39,787 bases of DNA from an uncultured Prevotellaceae bacterium (GCA_946407895.1 CAMJQA010000028.1:1-39787), one strand, 5' to 3'; shown: positions 17,374-28,757, numbered from the stretch's first letter. Notes: generated from the letters alone by a model not told the origin. Numbers and translations are program-made.

Positions 17374-19320
17374 TTATTTCCCTATCACTGCGGCGAAACC
17401 GCCGTTGCGGACCATAGAGATATGTAGCCGGGTATTCCTGTTCACCGGGGCTTTCTCCATGCGATAGTCCATAGCTATACGGTCGGCATTGATGCCATCT
17501 GCGAAGGAGGTCATCTCGGGGTTGGCCCCCTCGGGCAGGAAGTCGAGCACTACGTCCAGTTCGCGCGGCTGTTCGTTGGTGATAGCGCCTATGAACCACT
17601 TCTCCCCCCTGCGCTTGGCCATTACGATATACTGCCCGGCCTGGGCAGCCAGTACGCGGGTGTCGTCCCAGTTCACGGGCACACTGGTCAGGAAGTCGCG
17701 GCAGTCGGGCCATTGGTCGTAGCGGCAGGGATTGTCCATGAGCATCTGCAGGTTGCTCTCGAAGAGTACGAATACGGCCATATTATAGGCCTTGGTGCCC
17801 ACTCCGGCACAGATGGGGCGGTTGCCATGATGAGCCTCGGGCTGATAGCAGAGCATGGCACCGGGCGTATAGTCCATCGGCCCTACGGCATTGCGCACGA
17901 AGGGGAACCAGATGCTGTTCTTGGGCGCACAGCTGCCGTTGTACTCCATGCCGCGCACGCCTTCGTAGGTCAGCACGTTGGGATAGCGGTAGTCGAGCCC
18001 GCTGGGATGGAAGGCTCCGTGGAAATCAACCATGATATGATGCTTGGCCGCCTCCTTGGCTACGCGGTCGTAGAAGTCGATCATCCACTGGTCCTGGCGG
18101 TCCATGAAGTCTATCTTGGTGCCTACGATGCCCCATTCCTCGAATTTCTGGAAGAGTTCCATGTTGTGCTCAACGGTGAGCCAGGGCAGCCATACGAAGA
18201 TGCCTACGTTCTTCGACTTGGCATAGCTGATCAGCTCGGGCAGGTTCACCTGAGGGTTCGTGCGGTAGGGGTCGCGGGTATCCAGCGCCCAGCCCTCGTC
18301 CATGATGATGTAGGGCACGCCGTTTCGGGATGCGAAGTCTACGAAGTATTTATAGGTGTCCAGGTTGATGCCGCTCTTGAAGTTGACGTCCGGCCCATAG
18401 GGTATGCCGTTCAGCCAGTCCCAGCAGGTCTGCCCGGGGCGTATCCAGCTGGTATCCTCTATCTGGCACTTCTGGGCCAGTCGCACGGGCATTCTGTTCT
18501 CGGCCAGGCGCCCGTCATCCTGCGTAATGAGCATATATCGCCAGGGGAAGGTGCGCGTGCCGCTGGTGCGGGCTATGTAGTCGGCCTCCTTCAGTATGCG
18601 CTGCCTGCGGTCTCCGTCGTCCTCGTACTCCAGGGGGCAGCGGGGCTGTATGGCCGACAGGCTGTTGTCGGCATTCCCCTTCAGGAACAGTCCGGGATAG
18701 CTGCAGAGGTCGAATTCGCTGAGCAGCACCTTCTGGTTCCGGCCCATGATGAGTACGGGCAGCTCGGCCATCTTGTCGTCGGCCTTCCACTCGCTGCTCC
18801 TCAGGAAGGTGTACTTCTCCTCGCAGCTGGTCTTGAACCCGCCCGGCTGCTGCAGCACCAGTTCGCAGTCCTCGGCCAGCCGGAAGAGGGTATTCTCCCT
18901 CATCACCTCTATCTCGCCGGGCAGGGAGGTACGAAGGCGGAAGGCCACTCCGTCGTCATACAGGCGGAATTCTACGCCGTAGCCGCCCTTCATATCCAGG
19001 CTGAGCAGGGTGTAGTTATTCTCTACCTGGCTGAACTTCAGGGGCAGCAGGGGCGTCTCGGTTCCCTGTACGGAAGTGATGCGCTTCTTCTTCAGCACGG
19101 GCTTTTGGCCCAGCTCCCTGTCGGAGAGCTGCATGCCTACGACGCACTTTTCCATTAGCGTTTCTCCGTGACTTACAATATCGTAATAGATGCGGTCCGA
19201 GAGCGTTACGCTCACGCTCGTTTGCCCGTCAGGGCTCTGGGCGGTAACCGTTTTCTGGGCATAGCCCGAGAGGCAGACTGCTGCCAGCAGCAGGAGCGAA
19301 TATAATCTTGTAGCTTTCAT
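17374..19320 (-). CDS. GH97 retaining-type glycoside hydrolase (alpha-galactosidase-like), secreted
   Basis: A 648-residue protein with a signal peptide (1-22, ending SGYAQ). It has the three-part GH97 architecture: N-terminal beta-super-sandwich (about 25-275), TIM barrel (about 280-540) and C-terminal beta-sandwich. The barrel keeps the retaining-type nucleophile Asp in GTKIDFMDR (D404) and a probable acid/base Glu in VLTYEGVRG (E453). The aromatic GIFVWLPWLTV segment replaces the HHETS base motif of inverting members. Characterised relatives with this residue set are alpha-galactosidases from Bacteroides, so release of alpha-galactose is the best guess. It is the upstream partner of the CE7 esterase gene and is divergent from the GH43 gene. 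It contrasts with the atypical GH97 about 4 kb away. Confidence 0.93.
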   Translation of the reverse strand: MKATRLYSLLLLAAVCLSGYAQKTVTAQSPDGQTSVSVTLSDRIYYDIVSHGETLMEKCVVGMQLSDRELGQKPVLKKKRITSVQGTETPLLPLKFSQVENNYTLLSLDMKGGYGVEFRLYDDGVAFRLRTSLPGEIEVMRENTLFRLAEDCELVLQQPGGFKTSCEEKYTFLRSSEWKADDKMAELPVLIMGRNQKVLLSEFDLCSYPGLFLKGNADNSLSAIQPRCPLEYEDDGDRRQRILKEADYIARTSGTRTFPWRYMLITQDDGRLAENRMPVRLAQKCQIEDTSWIRPGQTCWDWLNGIPYGPDVNFKSGINLDTYKYFVDFASRNGVPYIIMDEGWALDTRDPYRTNPQVNLPELISYAKSKNVGIFVWLPWLTVEHNMELFQKFEEWGIVGTKIDFMDRQDQWMIDFYDRVAKEAAKHHIMVDFHGAFHPSGLDYRYPNVLTYEGVRGMEYNGSCAPKNSIWFPFVRNAVGPMDYTPGAMLCYQPEAHHGNRPICAGVGTKAYNMAVFVLFESNLQMLMDNPCRYDQWPDCRDFLTSVPVNWDDTRVLAAQAGQYIVMAKRRGEKWFIGAITNEQPRELDVVLDFLPEGANPEMTSFADGINADRIAMDYRMEKAPVNRNTRLHISMVRNGGFAAVIGK

Positions 19321-19325
19321 ATCAT

Positions 19326-19353
19326 AAAGTTTAAAGTTTAACGTTTAAAGTAT
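19326..19353 (-). repeat. Heptanucleotide tandem repeat in the GH97 leader
   Basis: Four consecutive 7-bp units on the plus strand: AAAGTTT, AAAGTTT, AACGTTT, AAAGTAT. They lie 5 bases upstream of the GH97 start codon and downstream of its likely -7 element, so they fall in the 5' untranslated region. Confidence 0.65.
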
Positions 19354-19369
19354 CTCGCCTTTAGCCTTG

Positions 19370-19377
19370 CAAATTTA
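19370..19377 (-). promoter_or_regulatory. Candidate -7 element for the GH97/CE7 pair
   Basis: Reads TAAATTTG on the minus strand, matching TAnnTTTG, 49 bases before the GH97 start codon. No TTTG is visible at -33. Confidence 0.35.
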
Positions 19378-19504
19378 GATATTTTTTTTGAGATTATAGG
19401 CCTGCCGGGTGAAAAAATATGCCCTTCAATAGAAGAAATGCAGGAAAAAAGAGATTTAACCGCAAAAAAAGCGTATTTCATTATGCCTTTCGCCTGCGAA
19501 TTTG

Positions 19505-19512
19505 TATTTTTG
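19505..19512 (+). promoter_or_regulatory. Candidate -7 element for the GH43 gene
   Basis: Reads TATTTTTG, matching TAnnTTTG, with a TTTC near 19488 that may serve as a poor -33 element. Transcription would start near 19519, ahead of both candidate start codons (19534 and 19561). Confidence 0.45.
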
Positions 19513-19533
19513 CAATTCAGAAAAAGCAATCTT

Positions 19534-21168
19534 ATGAAGATTAACATAAAAAGCAAACCTATGATTATCAATAAGAGAATCTTCAGCCTCGCCACGCTCG
19601 CCCTGTCGCTCATGCTGGCCAGGGCACAAAACCCCTTCCTACCCCTTTGGGAACACATTCCCGACGGAGAGCCGCACATCTTCGAGGACCCCGACAAGCC
19701 AGGCAAGTACCGCCTCTATGTCTATGGTTCGCACGACGAGCTGGTGAATGCCTACTGCGGGCTCGACCAGGTGGTTTGGTCGGCTCCTACGGACGACCTG
19801 ACGCGCTGGCGGCTGGACGGAGTCATCTTTGAGTCGAAAACAGATGCCAAGGGCAAGCAGCTTCGCGCCGACGGCGGCGGCGACCTGCTCTATGCACCCG
19901 ACGTCTGCGAAGTGCGCGACTCCAAGACGGGCCGCAAGACCTACTATCTATACCCCAACAACCAGCACCGGAACAGCATGGTTGCCAAGGCCGACCGCCC
20001 GGACGGCCCCTTCCGGCCCTGCAACTGGGATTCCGGCAATCCGCAGCAGACCGTGGGCCCCATCGGATTCGACCCCGCCGTGCTGGTGGACGACGACGGG
20101 CGCGTCTATGCCTATTGGGGCTTCCGCCACTCCTACGCCGCCGAACTCGACCCCGCCACGATGGCTACCGTGAAGCCCGGCACGGAGATTGTGGACGGCA
20201 TGGTGACCAGCCTGCACGAACCCGGCCCCTTCCGCTTCTTCGAAGCATCGTCGATACGCAAGGTGGAGGACAAGTACGTCTTCATCTACAGCCGATGGAG
20301 CGAGAACGGCGAGTTCGGACTGCGCGACACGCCCGGCACCCTGGCATACGCATACAGCGACCGCCCCCTGGGGCCCTGGACCTACGGGGGCACCATAATC
20401 GACATGCGAGGCTATGCCACTGACGCCCAGGGACGACGCATCCCGGCCACCGTACCCTCGGGCAATACGCACGGCAGCCTGTGCCAGGTGGGCGGACAGT
20501 GGTACATCTTCTACCACCGCCATTCGGGTCAGGACGAGTTTGCGCGCCAGGCTATGGTGGCCCCCGTCAGCGTGAAGGTGGAAAAGGGAGCCGGCGGCAA
20601 GGTAAGCATTTCGCAGGGCGAAGTAACCTCAGAGGGGTTCCAGGCGGGCGGCCTCGACCCCCTGAAGCGCTACTCGGCAGGCATCACCTGCTACTACACA
20701 GGGCCAACGGAAACCACACAGGACTATCCGCGATGGACCTTCAGCGGGCCATACATCCAGCCCGCCTATGCCGAGTACGACGGCCGCAGCAACCCCTACG
20801 ACCTGCACATCAACCATAACGCAGTGCTGAACAACACCAGCGGCTCCGTTGTCGGCTACAAGTATTTCAACATGAGCAGGCTCAGGGGGAAGAAGCATGT
20901 GAGCCTGCTCCTGCAGCTGGTGCCAAGGGGGGTGGACGGCAAAATAGAGGTGCTGGCCGACAGCCCCTGGGAGAGCCAGGGCGGACTGTTGCTGGGCAGC
21001 GTACAACTGACAGCCTCAATGCCCCAGCGGCCGACCGACCTGCACATACCCGTGCCCGAAGCAACAGGGCTGCAAGGCAGGCATGCCTTGTTCCTGCGCT
21101 TTAAGAGTACAAAGCAAGACGCTTCGCTCTGCGACCTCCATTTCCTGCAATTCTGCCAGGCGGATTAG
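19534..21168 (+). CDS. GH43 family glycoside hydrolase, secreted
   Basis: A 544-residue exported protein. Residues about 40-365 form the five-bladed beta-propeller of GH43, with the expected three acids: base D52 in IFEDPD, pKa-modulating D123 in YAPDVCEV and acid E237 in FFEASSIRKV. The C-terminal 170 residues form a beta-sandwich, probably a carbohydrate-binding domain (CBM6-like). GH43 covers arabinofuranosidases, xylosidases and galactosidases, and the exact activity cannot be fixed here. The start is placed at 19534 because the candidate promoter lies at 19505-19512. The ATG at 19561 gives a tidier signal peptide (MIINKR then a hydrophobic core ending ARAQ) and is a strong alternative. 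The frame extends upstream to 19438 without support. Confidence 0.88.
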   Translation: MKINIKSKPMIINKRIFSLATLALSLMLARAQNPFLPLWEHIPDGEPHIFEDPDKPGKYRLYVYGSHDELVNAYCGLDQVVWSAPTDDLTRWRLDGVIFESKTDAKGKQLRADGGGDLLYAPDVCEVRDSKTGRKTYYLYPNNQHRNSMVAKADRPDGPFRPCNWDSGNPQQTVGPIGFDPAVLVDDDGRVYAYWGFRHSYAAELDPATMATVKPGTEIVDGMVTSLHEPGPFRFFEASSIRKVEDKYVFIYSRWSENGEFGLRDTPGTLAYAYSDRPLGPWTYGGTIIDMRGYATDAQGRRIPATVPSGNTHGSLCQVGGQWYIFYHRHSGQDEFARQAMVAPVSVKVEKGAGGKVSISQGEVTSEGFQAGGLDPLKRYSAGITCYYTGPTETTQDYPRWTFSGPYIQPAYAEYDGRSNPYDLHINHNAVLNNTSGSVVGYKYFNMSRLRGKKHVSLLLQLVPRGVDGKIEVLADSPWESQGGLLLGSVQLTASMPQRPTDLHIPVPEATGLQGRHALFLRFKSTKQDASLCDLHFLQFCQAD

Positions 21169-21187
21169 TTCAAAGTTGTAATCAGGC

Positions 21188-21347
21188 AAAATGCAAAGGA
21201 ATGAGAGCTGAGGCGAAAGCTTGCTTTCAGGCTTAGCCGAACTGATGGAGCAGCAAGAGCAGAATGAAGTTCACTTCAATCCTGCCGAGTCGCGACAGAG
21301 GAAGACGAAGTCAATGACGCAGCATTTCGACGAAGTCAAAATGCAAA
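21188..21347 (+). repeat. Left arm of a perfect 160-bp inverted repeat
   Basis: Every base matches the reverse complement of 21754-21913, checked block by block. The arm begins and ends with AAAATGCAAA, so it is bounded by 7-bp-repeat units. It contains small hairpins such as GAAAGC-TT-GCTTTC and TGAAGT-TC-ACTTCA. It starts 20 bases after the GH43 stop. Confidence 0.97.
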
Positions 21348-21420
21348 GGCTGCGATTAAGCGAGAGGAGAGCGGAATCTTGTTCCGGCTCGGCCGAGCGT
21401 GAGCAGGCTCGAGCGAAGCT

Positions 21421-21448
21421 CAAATGCAAAATGCAAAATGCAAAATTT
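21421..21448 (+). repeat. AAAATGC heptanucleotide array, inside the inverted-repeat spacer
   Basis: Units CAAATGC, AAAATGC, AAAATGC and AAAATTT in a row. It is preceded by the GC-rich segment GAGCGAAGCT, a module also seen next to the arrays at 23818 and 25093. Confidence 0.7.
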
Positions 21449-21523
21449 ACTGCCATTTTGTCAGTAGAAAGCCGAAGCCCGGGGCGGAGCCATTCTTCTC
21501 TATAGCCATCCGTATTTGGCTCC

Positions 21524-21566
21524 CGGAAACATCTCAAATCTGCCACGGAAACATCCCAAATCTGCC
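21524..21566 (+). repeat. 22-bp-period direct repeat in the spacer
   Basis: Two copies of a 21-base segment (GGAAACATC, then C/T, CAAATCTGCC) at 21524-21544 and 21546-21566 differing at one position, followed by a partial third copy beginning CCGGAAC. Confidence 0.6.
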
Positions 21567-21732
21567 CCGGAACGGCAAAAAAATGCCCCCGAAGCGATAA
21601 AAACGAGCCGGGAGCACGAAATCGGAAATCTTTCGATTTTGGCGTTTTTGAGCCCCAAAATTGCAGGATTTTCTGCAAAAAAATGCTGGTCGGGCCGAAT
21701 AATCCCCCTCTAAGGGTTGTGGCGGGCGTGTC

Positions 21733-21767
21733 TTTGCATTTTGCATTTTGCATTTTGCATTTTGACT
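21733..21767 (-). repeat. TTTGCAT heptanucleotide array running into the right arm
   Basis: Four exact TTTGCAT units (21733-21760) then TTTGACT. The last exact unit is the first seven bases of the right inverted-repeat arm. This array is longer than its counterpart at the left arm, so the symmetry breaks exactly at the heptad units. Confidence 0.7.
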
Positions 21768-21913
21768 TCGTCGAAATGCTGCGTCATTGACTTCGTCTTC
21801 CTCTGTCGCGACTCGGCAGGATTGAAGTGAACTTCATTCTGCTCTTGCTGCTCCATCAGTTCGGCTAAGCCTGAAAGCAAGCTTTCGCCTCAGCTCTCAT
21901 TCCTTTGCATTTT
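21754..21913 (-). repeat. Right arm of a perfect 160-bp inverted repeat
   Basis: Exact reverse complement of 21188-21347. It ends about 60 bases before the Pho-box-like repeats and 113 bases before the -33 element of the phosphate transporter promoter. Confidence 0.97.
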
Positions 21914-21972
21914 CACAGGTTTTTGCCGTCGCCCCCCCTTCCCCGCTCACACCGCATGAATTCCGCTACTAT

Positions 21973-22018
21973 CTGTTACAATGCTATTACAAATAGGGGC
22001 TGTAACTAAAATGTAATG
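21973..22018 (+). promoter_or_regulatory. Pho-box-like direct repeats (putative PhoB site)
   Basis: Two pairs of half-sites, each pair spaced 11 bp: CTGTTAC (21973) with CTATTAC (21984), and CTGTAAC (22000) with ATGTAAT (22011). The E. coli Pho box is CTGTCAT-like heptamers with an 11-bp repeat. The last half-site lies 9 bases before the TTTG of the promoter, a sensible place for activation, and the gene transports phosphate. Sequence and context agree, but no regulator gene is in the window. Confidence 0.5.
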
Positions 22019-22025
22019 GATTTTT

Positions 22026-22057
22026 TTTGTGCCGCCGCCGCCCGCTTAGTACCTTTG
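22026..22057 (+). promoter_or_regulatory. Bacteroidetes promoter of the Na/Pi cotransporter gene
   Basis: TTTG (22026-22029), a 20-bp spacer and TACCTTTG (22050-22057) match the TTTG-N19-21-TAnnTTTG consensus. The start codon is at 22089, giving a leader of roughly 25 nt. This is the best-formed promoter in the window. Confidence 0.75.
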
Positions 22058-22088
22058 CGCCCGAAAAAGAAACAAAAAAGCAACGACT

Positions 22089-23780
22089 ATGACACAAGAC
22101 TACATATTGATCGGGATGAAGCTGCTCGGCGCCCTGGGGCTGCTGATCTACGGCATGCGCATGATGAGCGAGGCCCTGCAGAAGATGGCCGGCCCGCAGC
22201 TGCGCCACATACTGGGCAAGATGACTACCAACCGCCTGACGGGCATGCTTACGGGCACGCTGGTGACGTGTGCCGTGCAGTCGTCATCGGCCACTACGGT
22301 GATGACGGTGTCCTTCGTATCGGCCGGGCTGCTCACCCTGGGGCAGGCCATATCCGTAATCATGGGAGCCAACATAGGCACTACGCTGACGGCCTGGATA
22401 ATGTCGCTGGGCTATAATGTCGACCTGACTACGGTGGTCTTTCCGGCCTTCTTCGTGGGCATAGTGCTCATATACAGGAAGCGGCATCGCTTCGTGGGCG
22501 ACTTCCTGTTCGGCATCGCCTTCATGTTCCTGTCCCTGGTGATGCTGAGCTCGGCGGGCAAGGAGCTCGACCTGGAGCACAACGAAGACGTAGTGGGCTT
22601 CTTCGCCTCGTTCGACACGGGCAGCTACTGGACCATACTGGCCTTCCTGGCTATCGGCACGGTGATAACCTGCATCGTGCAGTCGTCGGCCGCCGTAATG
22701 GCCATCACCATTCTGCTGTGCTCCACGGGCGTGCTGCCCATCTACCTAGGCATAGCGCTGGTGATGGGCGAGAACATCGGCACCACCGCCACGGCCAACC
22801 TGGCCGCCCTGGGGGCCGGCATACCTGCGCGACGGGCGGCGCTGGCCCACCTGCTGTTCAACGTGTTCGGAGTGGCCTGGATGCTCTGCATCTTCTACCC
22901 CTTCGTCAACCTGGTTTGCGCCCTGGTGGGCTACGACCCCGCCGGGGGCGGCCAGGCTGCCTTGCTGCCCGTGGTGCTGGCCATGTTCCATACGTGCTTC
23001 AATGTCATCAATACCGCCCTGCTCATCGGCTTCATCCCGCAGATGGAACGCATCGTATGCCGCCTGCTGCCCGAGCGGAAGCGGCCGGAGGGGGAACGGC
23101 TCCACCTCCGCTACATCCAGGCCAACCTGGTGCAGACGCCTGAGATTGCAGTACTGCAGGCCCAGAAGGAGACGGCTGCCTACGCGCAGCGCGTGCAGCA
23201 GATGTTTGCCCTGGTAAGGCAACTCGCGAATGAGCAGGACGAAGAGGCCTTCGCGAAGCGCTTCGCCGAGATAGAGCACCAGGAGGACATCGCCGACAGG
23301 ATTGAGATTGAGATAGCAAGCTTCCTGGAGGACGTAAGCAAGGACCACCTGAGCGACATCACCAAGCTGAAGGTGCGCCAGATTATGCGCGAAATCGGGG
23401 AACTGGAGAGCATAGGCGATGCCTGCTACAATATGGCGCGCACCCTGAATCGCCGCTACGAGCTCGACGCTGCCCCCACACTGACGCCCGCGCTGAGGGA
23501 GCGGCTGCAGACTATCATGCAGCGCACCGACGACGCCCTGACGCAGATGAACGCCGTAATGACCGGCCACGGCCGCGATCATGACATCAGCAAGACGTAC
23601 GGCATTGAGGATGAAATAAACCAGATGCGCCACAGGCTGAAGGCGGAGAGCATAGCCGAGGTGAACGACCAGCGGTACAGTTACATTGTGGGCATCATGT
23701 TCTCCGACCTGGTCGGCGAGTGCGAGAAGCTGGGCGACTACGTAGTTAATGTGGTACAGGCCCGGTTAAGTACCACTTAG
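22089..23780 (+). CDS. Na+/phosphate cotransporter with C-terminal PhoU-like domain
   Basis: A 563-residue inner-membrane protein of the NptA/PNaS family, expected to import phosphate with sodium. Residues 1-320 contain about eight hydrophobic segments in two inverted halves, each with the diagnostic QSS motif: CAVQSSSATT (61-70) and CIVQSSAAVM (195-204), with GANIGTT and GENIGTT following. Residues about 340-560 are charged and helical, like PhoU, suggesting regulation of the channel or contact with phosphate signalling. It has its own promoter and Pho-box-like repeats and is the only gene between the inverted-repeat island and the convergent serine ammonia-lyase, so it is probably monocistronic. 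Confidence 0.93.
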   Translation: MTQDYILIGMKLLGALGLLIYGMRMMSEALQKMAGPQLRHILGKMTTNRLTGMLTGTLVTCAVQSSSATTVMTVSFVSAGLLTLGQAISVIMGANIGTTLTAWIMSLGYNVDLTTVVFPAFFVGIVLIYRKRHRFVGDFLFGIAFMFLSLVMLSSAGKELDLEHNEDVVGFFASFDTGSYWTILAFLAIGTVITCIVQSSAAVMAITILLCSTGVLPIYLGIALVMGENIGTTATANLAALGAGIPARRAALAHLLFNVFGVAWMLCIFYPFVNLVCALVGYDPAGGGQAALLPVVLAMFHTCFNVINTALLIGFIPQMERIVCRLLPERKRPEGERLHLRYIQANLVQTPEIAVLQAQKETAAYAQRVQQMFALVRQLANEQDEEAFAKRFAEIEHQEDIADRIEIEIASFLEDVSKDHLSDITKLKVRQIMREIGELESIGDACYNMARTLNRRYELDAAPTLTPALRERLQTIMQRTDDALTQMNAVMTGHGRDHDISKTYGIEDEINQMRHRLKAESIAEVNDQRYSYIVGIMFSDLVGECEKLGDYVVNVVQARLSTT

Positions 23781-23817
23781 CCAAGTACCAAGTACCATTT
23801 TCCGGCAAGCGAAGCGC

Positions 23818-23852
23818 CTATAACCTATAACCTATAAACTATAAACTATAAC
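23818..23852 (+). repeat. CTATAAC heptanucleotide array between convergent genes
   Basis: Five consecutive 7-bp units: CTATAAC, CTATAAC, CTATAAA, CTATAAA, CTATAAC. It is preceded by CAAGCGAAGCGC. It fills most of the gap between the Na/Pi cotransporter and serine ammonia-lyase stop codons, where no ordinary terminator hairpin is visible. Confidence 0.75.
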
Positions 23853-23858
23853 CGCAAA

Positions 23859-25064
23859 CTAACTACCACTTAGCAAAGTGGCCAGTCCGCCCTCGCTCGT
23901 TTCCTTGTATAGGCTGGGCAGGTCGTGGCCGGTTTTCTTCATGACCTCGACCACCTTGTCGAACGATACGCGATGGAGCCCGTCGGTAAACATGGCGTAG
24001 GAGTTGGCATCCATTGCACGGGCCGCAGCGTAGGCGTTGCGCTCGATGCAGGGAATCTGTACGAGTCCGCCAACGGGGTCGCAGGTGAGGCCCAGATGAT
24101 GCTCGAGCCCCATCTCGGCAGCATACTCTATCTGGGTGGGAGTGCCGCCGAAGAGCTGCGCAGCCGCTGCCGCAGCCATAGCGCAGGCCACGCCTACCTC
24201 GCCCTGGCAACCGACCTCGGCACCGCTGATGCTGGCATTCGTCTTTACGATGTTTCCGAACAGGCCTGCCGTAGCCAGGGCCCGCAGGATGCGCGGCTCG
24301 CTGATGCTGCGACTCTTCCAGAGGTGATAGAGCACGCCGGGCAACACGCCGCAGCTGCCGCAGGTGGGAGCCGTTACGATCTTGCCGCCCGAGGCATTCT
24401 CCTCGCTGACGGCTAAGGCGTAGGCGAAGATGAGGCCGCGGCTCTTCATGCTGGCCTGGTAGCCCTCGGCACGGGTGTAGTAGGAGACGGCCTTGCGGCG
24501 CAGGTTCAGCGGCCCGGGCAAAACCTCCTCGTGCTCGAGCCCGCGCTCCACAGCCTCGCGCATCGTCTGCCAGACCTCGCCAAGGAAGTCCCAGATGCCA
24601 GAGCCCTCGCACTCCTGAACGTACTCCCAATAGCTTTTACCCGTGCGCTCGCACCAGGCAAGTATGTCGCTGGCAAAATGCATGCCGTATATGTGGGGGA
24701 ACTCAACGGTGGGAACGCCCTCCTCGGCCAACGCACCGCCCCCTATGCTATACACGGTCCAGGCATCGTGCGGGGTGCCGCCTGCCGCATCGAGCACAGA
24801 GAACTTCATGCCATTGGGGTGGAAGGGCAGGAAGATGCGCGGCTGCCACTCTATCTCCGTGCGGTCGGCACCCAGGACGGAGAGTATGGCACGGTCGGTC
24901 ATGTGCCCGCGACCGGTGGCAGCAAGCGAGCCGTAGAGCGTAACACGATAGCGGCGGGCATCGGGGTGGCGCTTACGGTAGAGGGTGGCCGCATAGCGCG
25001 GCCCCATTGTGTGGCTGCTGCTCGGCCCATATCCGATTCGGTATAGTTCGCGAAGCGTTATCAT
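23859..25064 (-). CDS. sdaA: L-serine ammonia-lyase, single-chain iron-sulfur type
   Basis: A 401-residue cytoplasmic enzyme that deaminates L-serine to pyruvate and ammonia. The N-terminal half is the beta (ASB-like) domain with YGPSSSHTMGP at 12-22. The C-terminal half is the alpha domain with [4Fe-4S] ligand cysteines in APTCGSCG (C235, C238), GAEVGCQGE (C286) and GLTCDPVGG (C328). Both domains lie in one chain, as in gamma-proteobacterial SdaA, rather than in two subunits. The length is a little shorter than the E. coli enzyme (about 455). It starts 90 bases after the beta-galactosidase stop on the same strand, with a 7-bp repeat array in between and no clear promoter of its own. Confidence 0.94.
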   Translation of the reverse strand: MITLRELYRIGYGPSSSHTMGPRYAATLYRKRHPDARRYRVTLYGSLAATGRGHMTDRAILSVLGADRTEIEWQPRIFLPFHPNGMKFSVLDAAGGTPHDAWTVYSIGGGALAEEGVPTVEFPHIYGMHFASDILAWCERTGKSYWEYVQECEGSGIWDFLGEVWQTMREAVERGLEHEEVLPGPLNLRRKAVSYYTRAEGYQASMKSRGLIFAYALAVSEENASGGKIVTAPTCGSCGVLPGVLYHLWKSRSISEPRILRALATAGLFGNIVKTNASISGAEVGCQGEVGVACAMAAAAAAQLFGGTPTQIEYAAEMGLEHHLGLTCDPVGGLVQIPCIERNAYAAARAMDANSYAMFTDGLHRVSFDKVVEVMKKTGHDLPSLYKETSEGGLATLLSGS

Positions 25065-25113
25065 CTTACCATCTTATTATTTACCAATTTAGACAATTTA
25101 CCATTTACAATTT
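25065..25113 (-). repeat. Degenerate heptanucleotide array abutting the sdaA start codon
   Basis: On the plus strand, three regular 7-bp units ACAATTT, ACCATTT, ACAATTT (25093-25113), then degenerate relatives (ACCAATTT, TTACCATCTTACC) running up to the sdaA start codon. On the outer side is the GC-rich segment CAAGCGAAGCGC, also next to the array at 23818. Confidence 0.6.
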
Positions 25114-25154
25114 CTTCGACAAGCGAAGCGCAGGCGAGCCCCCGTTAGCCATGC

Positions 25155-28706
<3,552 letters not shown>

Positions 28707-28720
28707 TTATTTTTTGTGCA

Positions 28721-28728
28721 AAGATAAG
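28721..28728 (-). promoter_or_regulatory. Candidate -7 element for the beta-galactosidase gene
   Basis: Reads TATCTTTG on the minus strand (TAnnTTTG), 35 bases before the start codon. No matching -33 element was seen. Confidence 0.4.
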
Positions 28729-28749
28729 AGTTTTCTCAGATAATTTCCA

Positions 28750-28757
28750 TAATTTTG
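28750..28757 (+). promoter_or_regulatory. Candidate -7 element for the small monooxygenase-like gene
   Basis: Reads TAATTTTG (TAnnTTTG), 43 bases before the start codon at 28801, divergent from the beta-galactosidase element. Confidence 0.4.

Larger units (their letters stand above)
21169..22025. other. Large non-coding island between the GH43 gene and the phosphate transporter
   Basis: About 860 bases without a credible gene. It holds a perfect 160-bp inverted repeat (21188-21347 and 21754-21913) around a 406-bp spacer, 7-bp AAAATGC-type arrays, a 22-bp-period direct repeat and, at its right edge, Pho-box-like repeats. The frames open here (94 and 160 codons, on opposite strands) follow the repeats and have no protein-like character. 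Confidence 0.7.

Noticed and set aside
17713-19158. Long open frame of 481 codons antisense to the GH97 gene
   Set aside because: It mirrors the coding gene, has low-complexity composition rich in A, V, G, L and H, and no promoter or domain. High GC at third codon positions produces such frames.
21271-21753. 160-codon frame in the inverted-repeat island
   Set aside because: It runs through heptad arrays and the repeat arm, its translation is low-complexity, and it matches no protein pattern.
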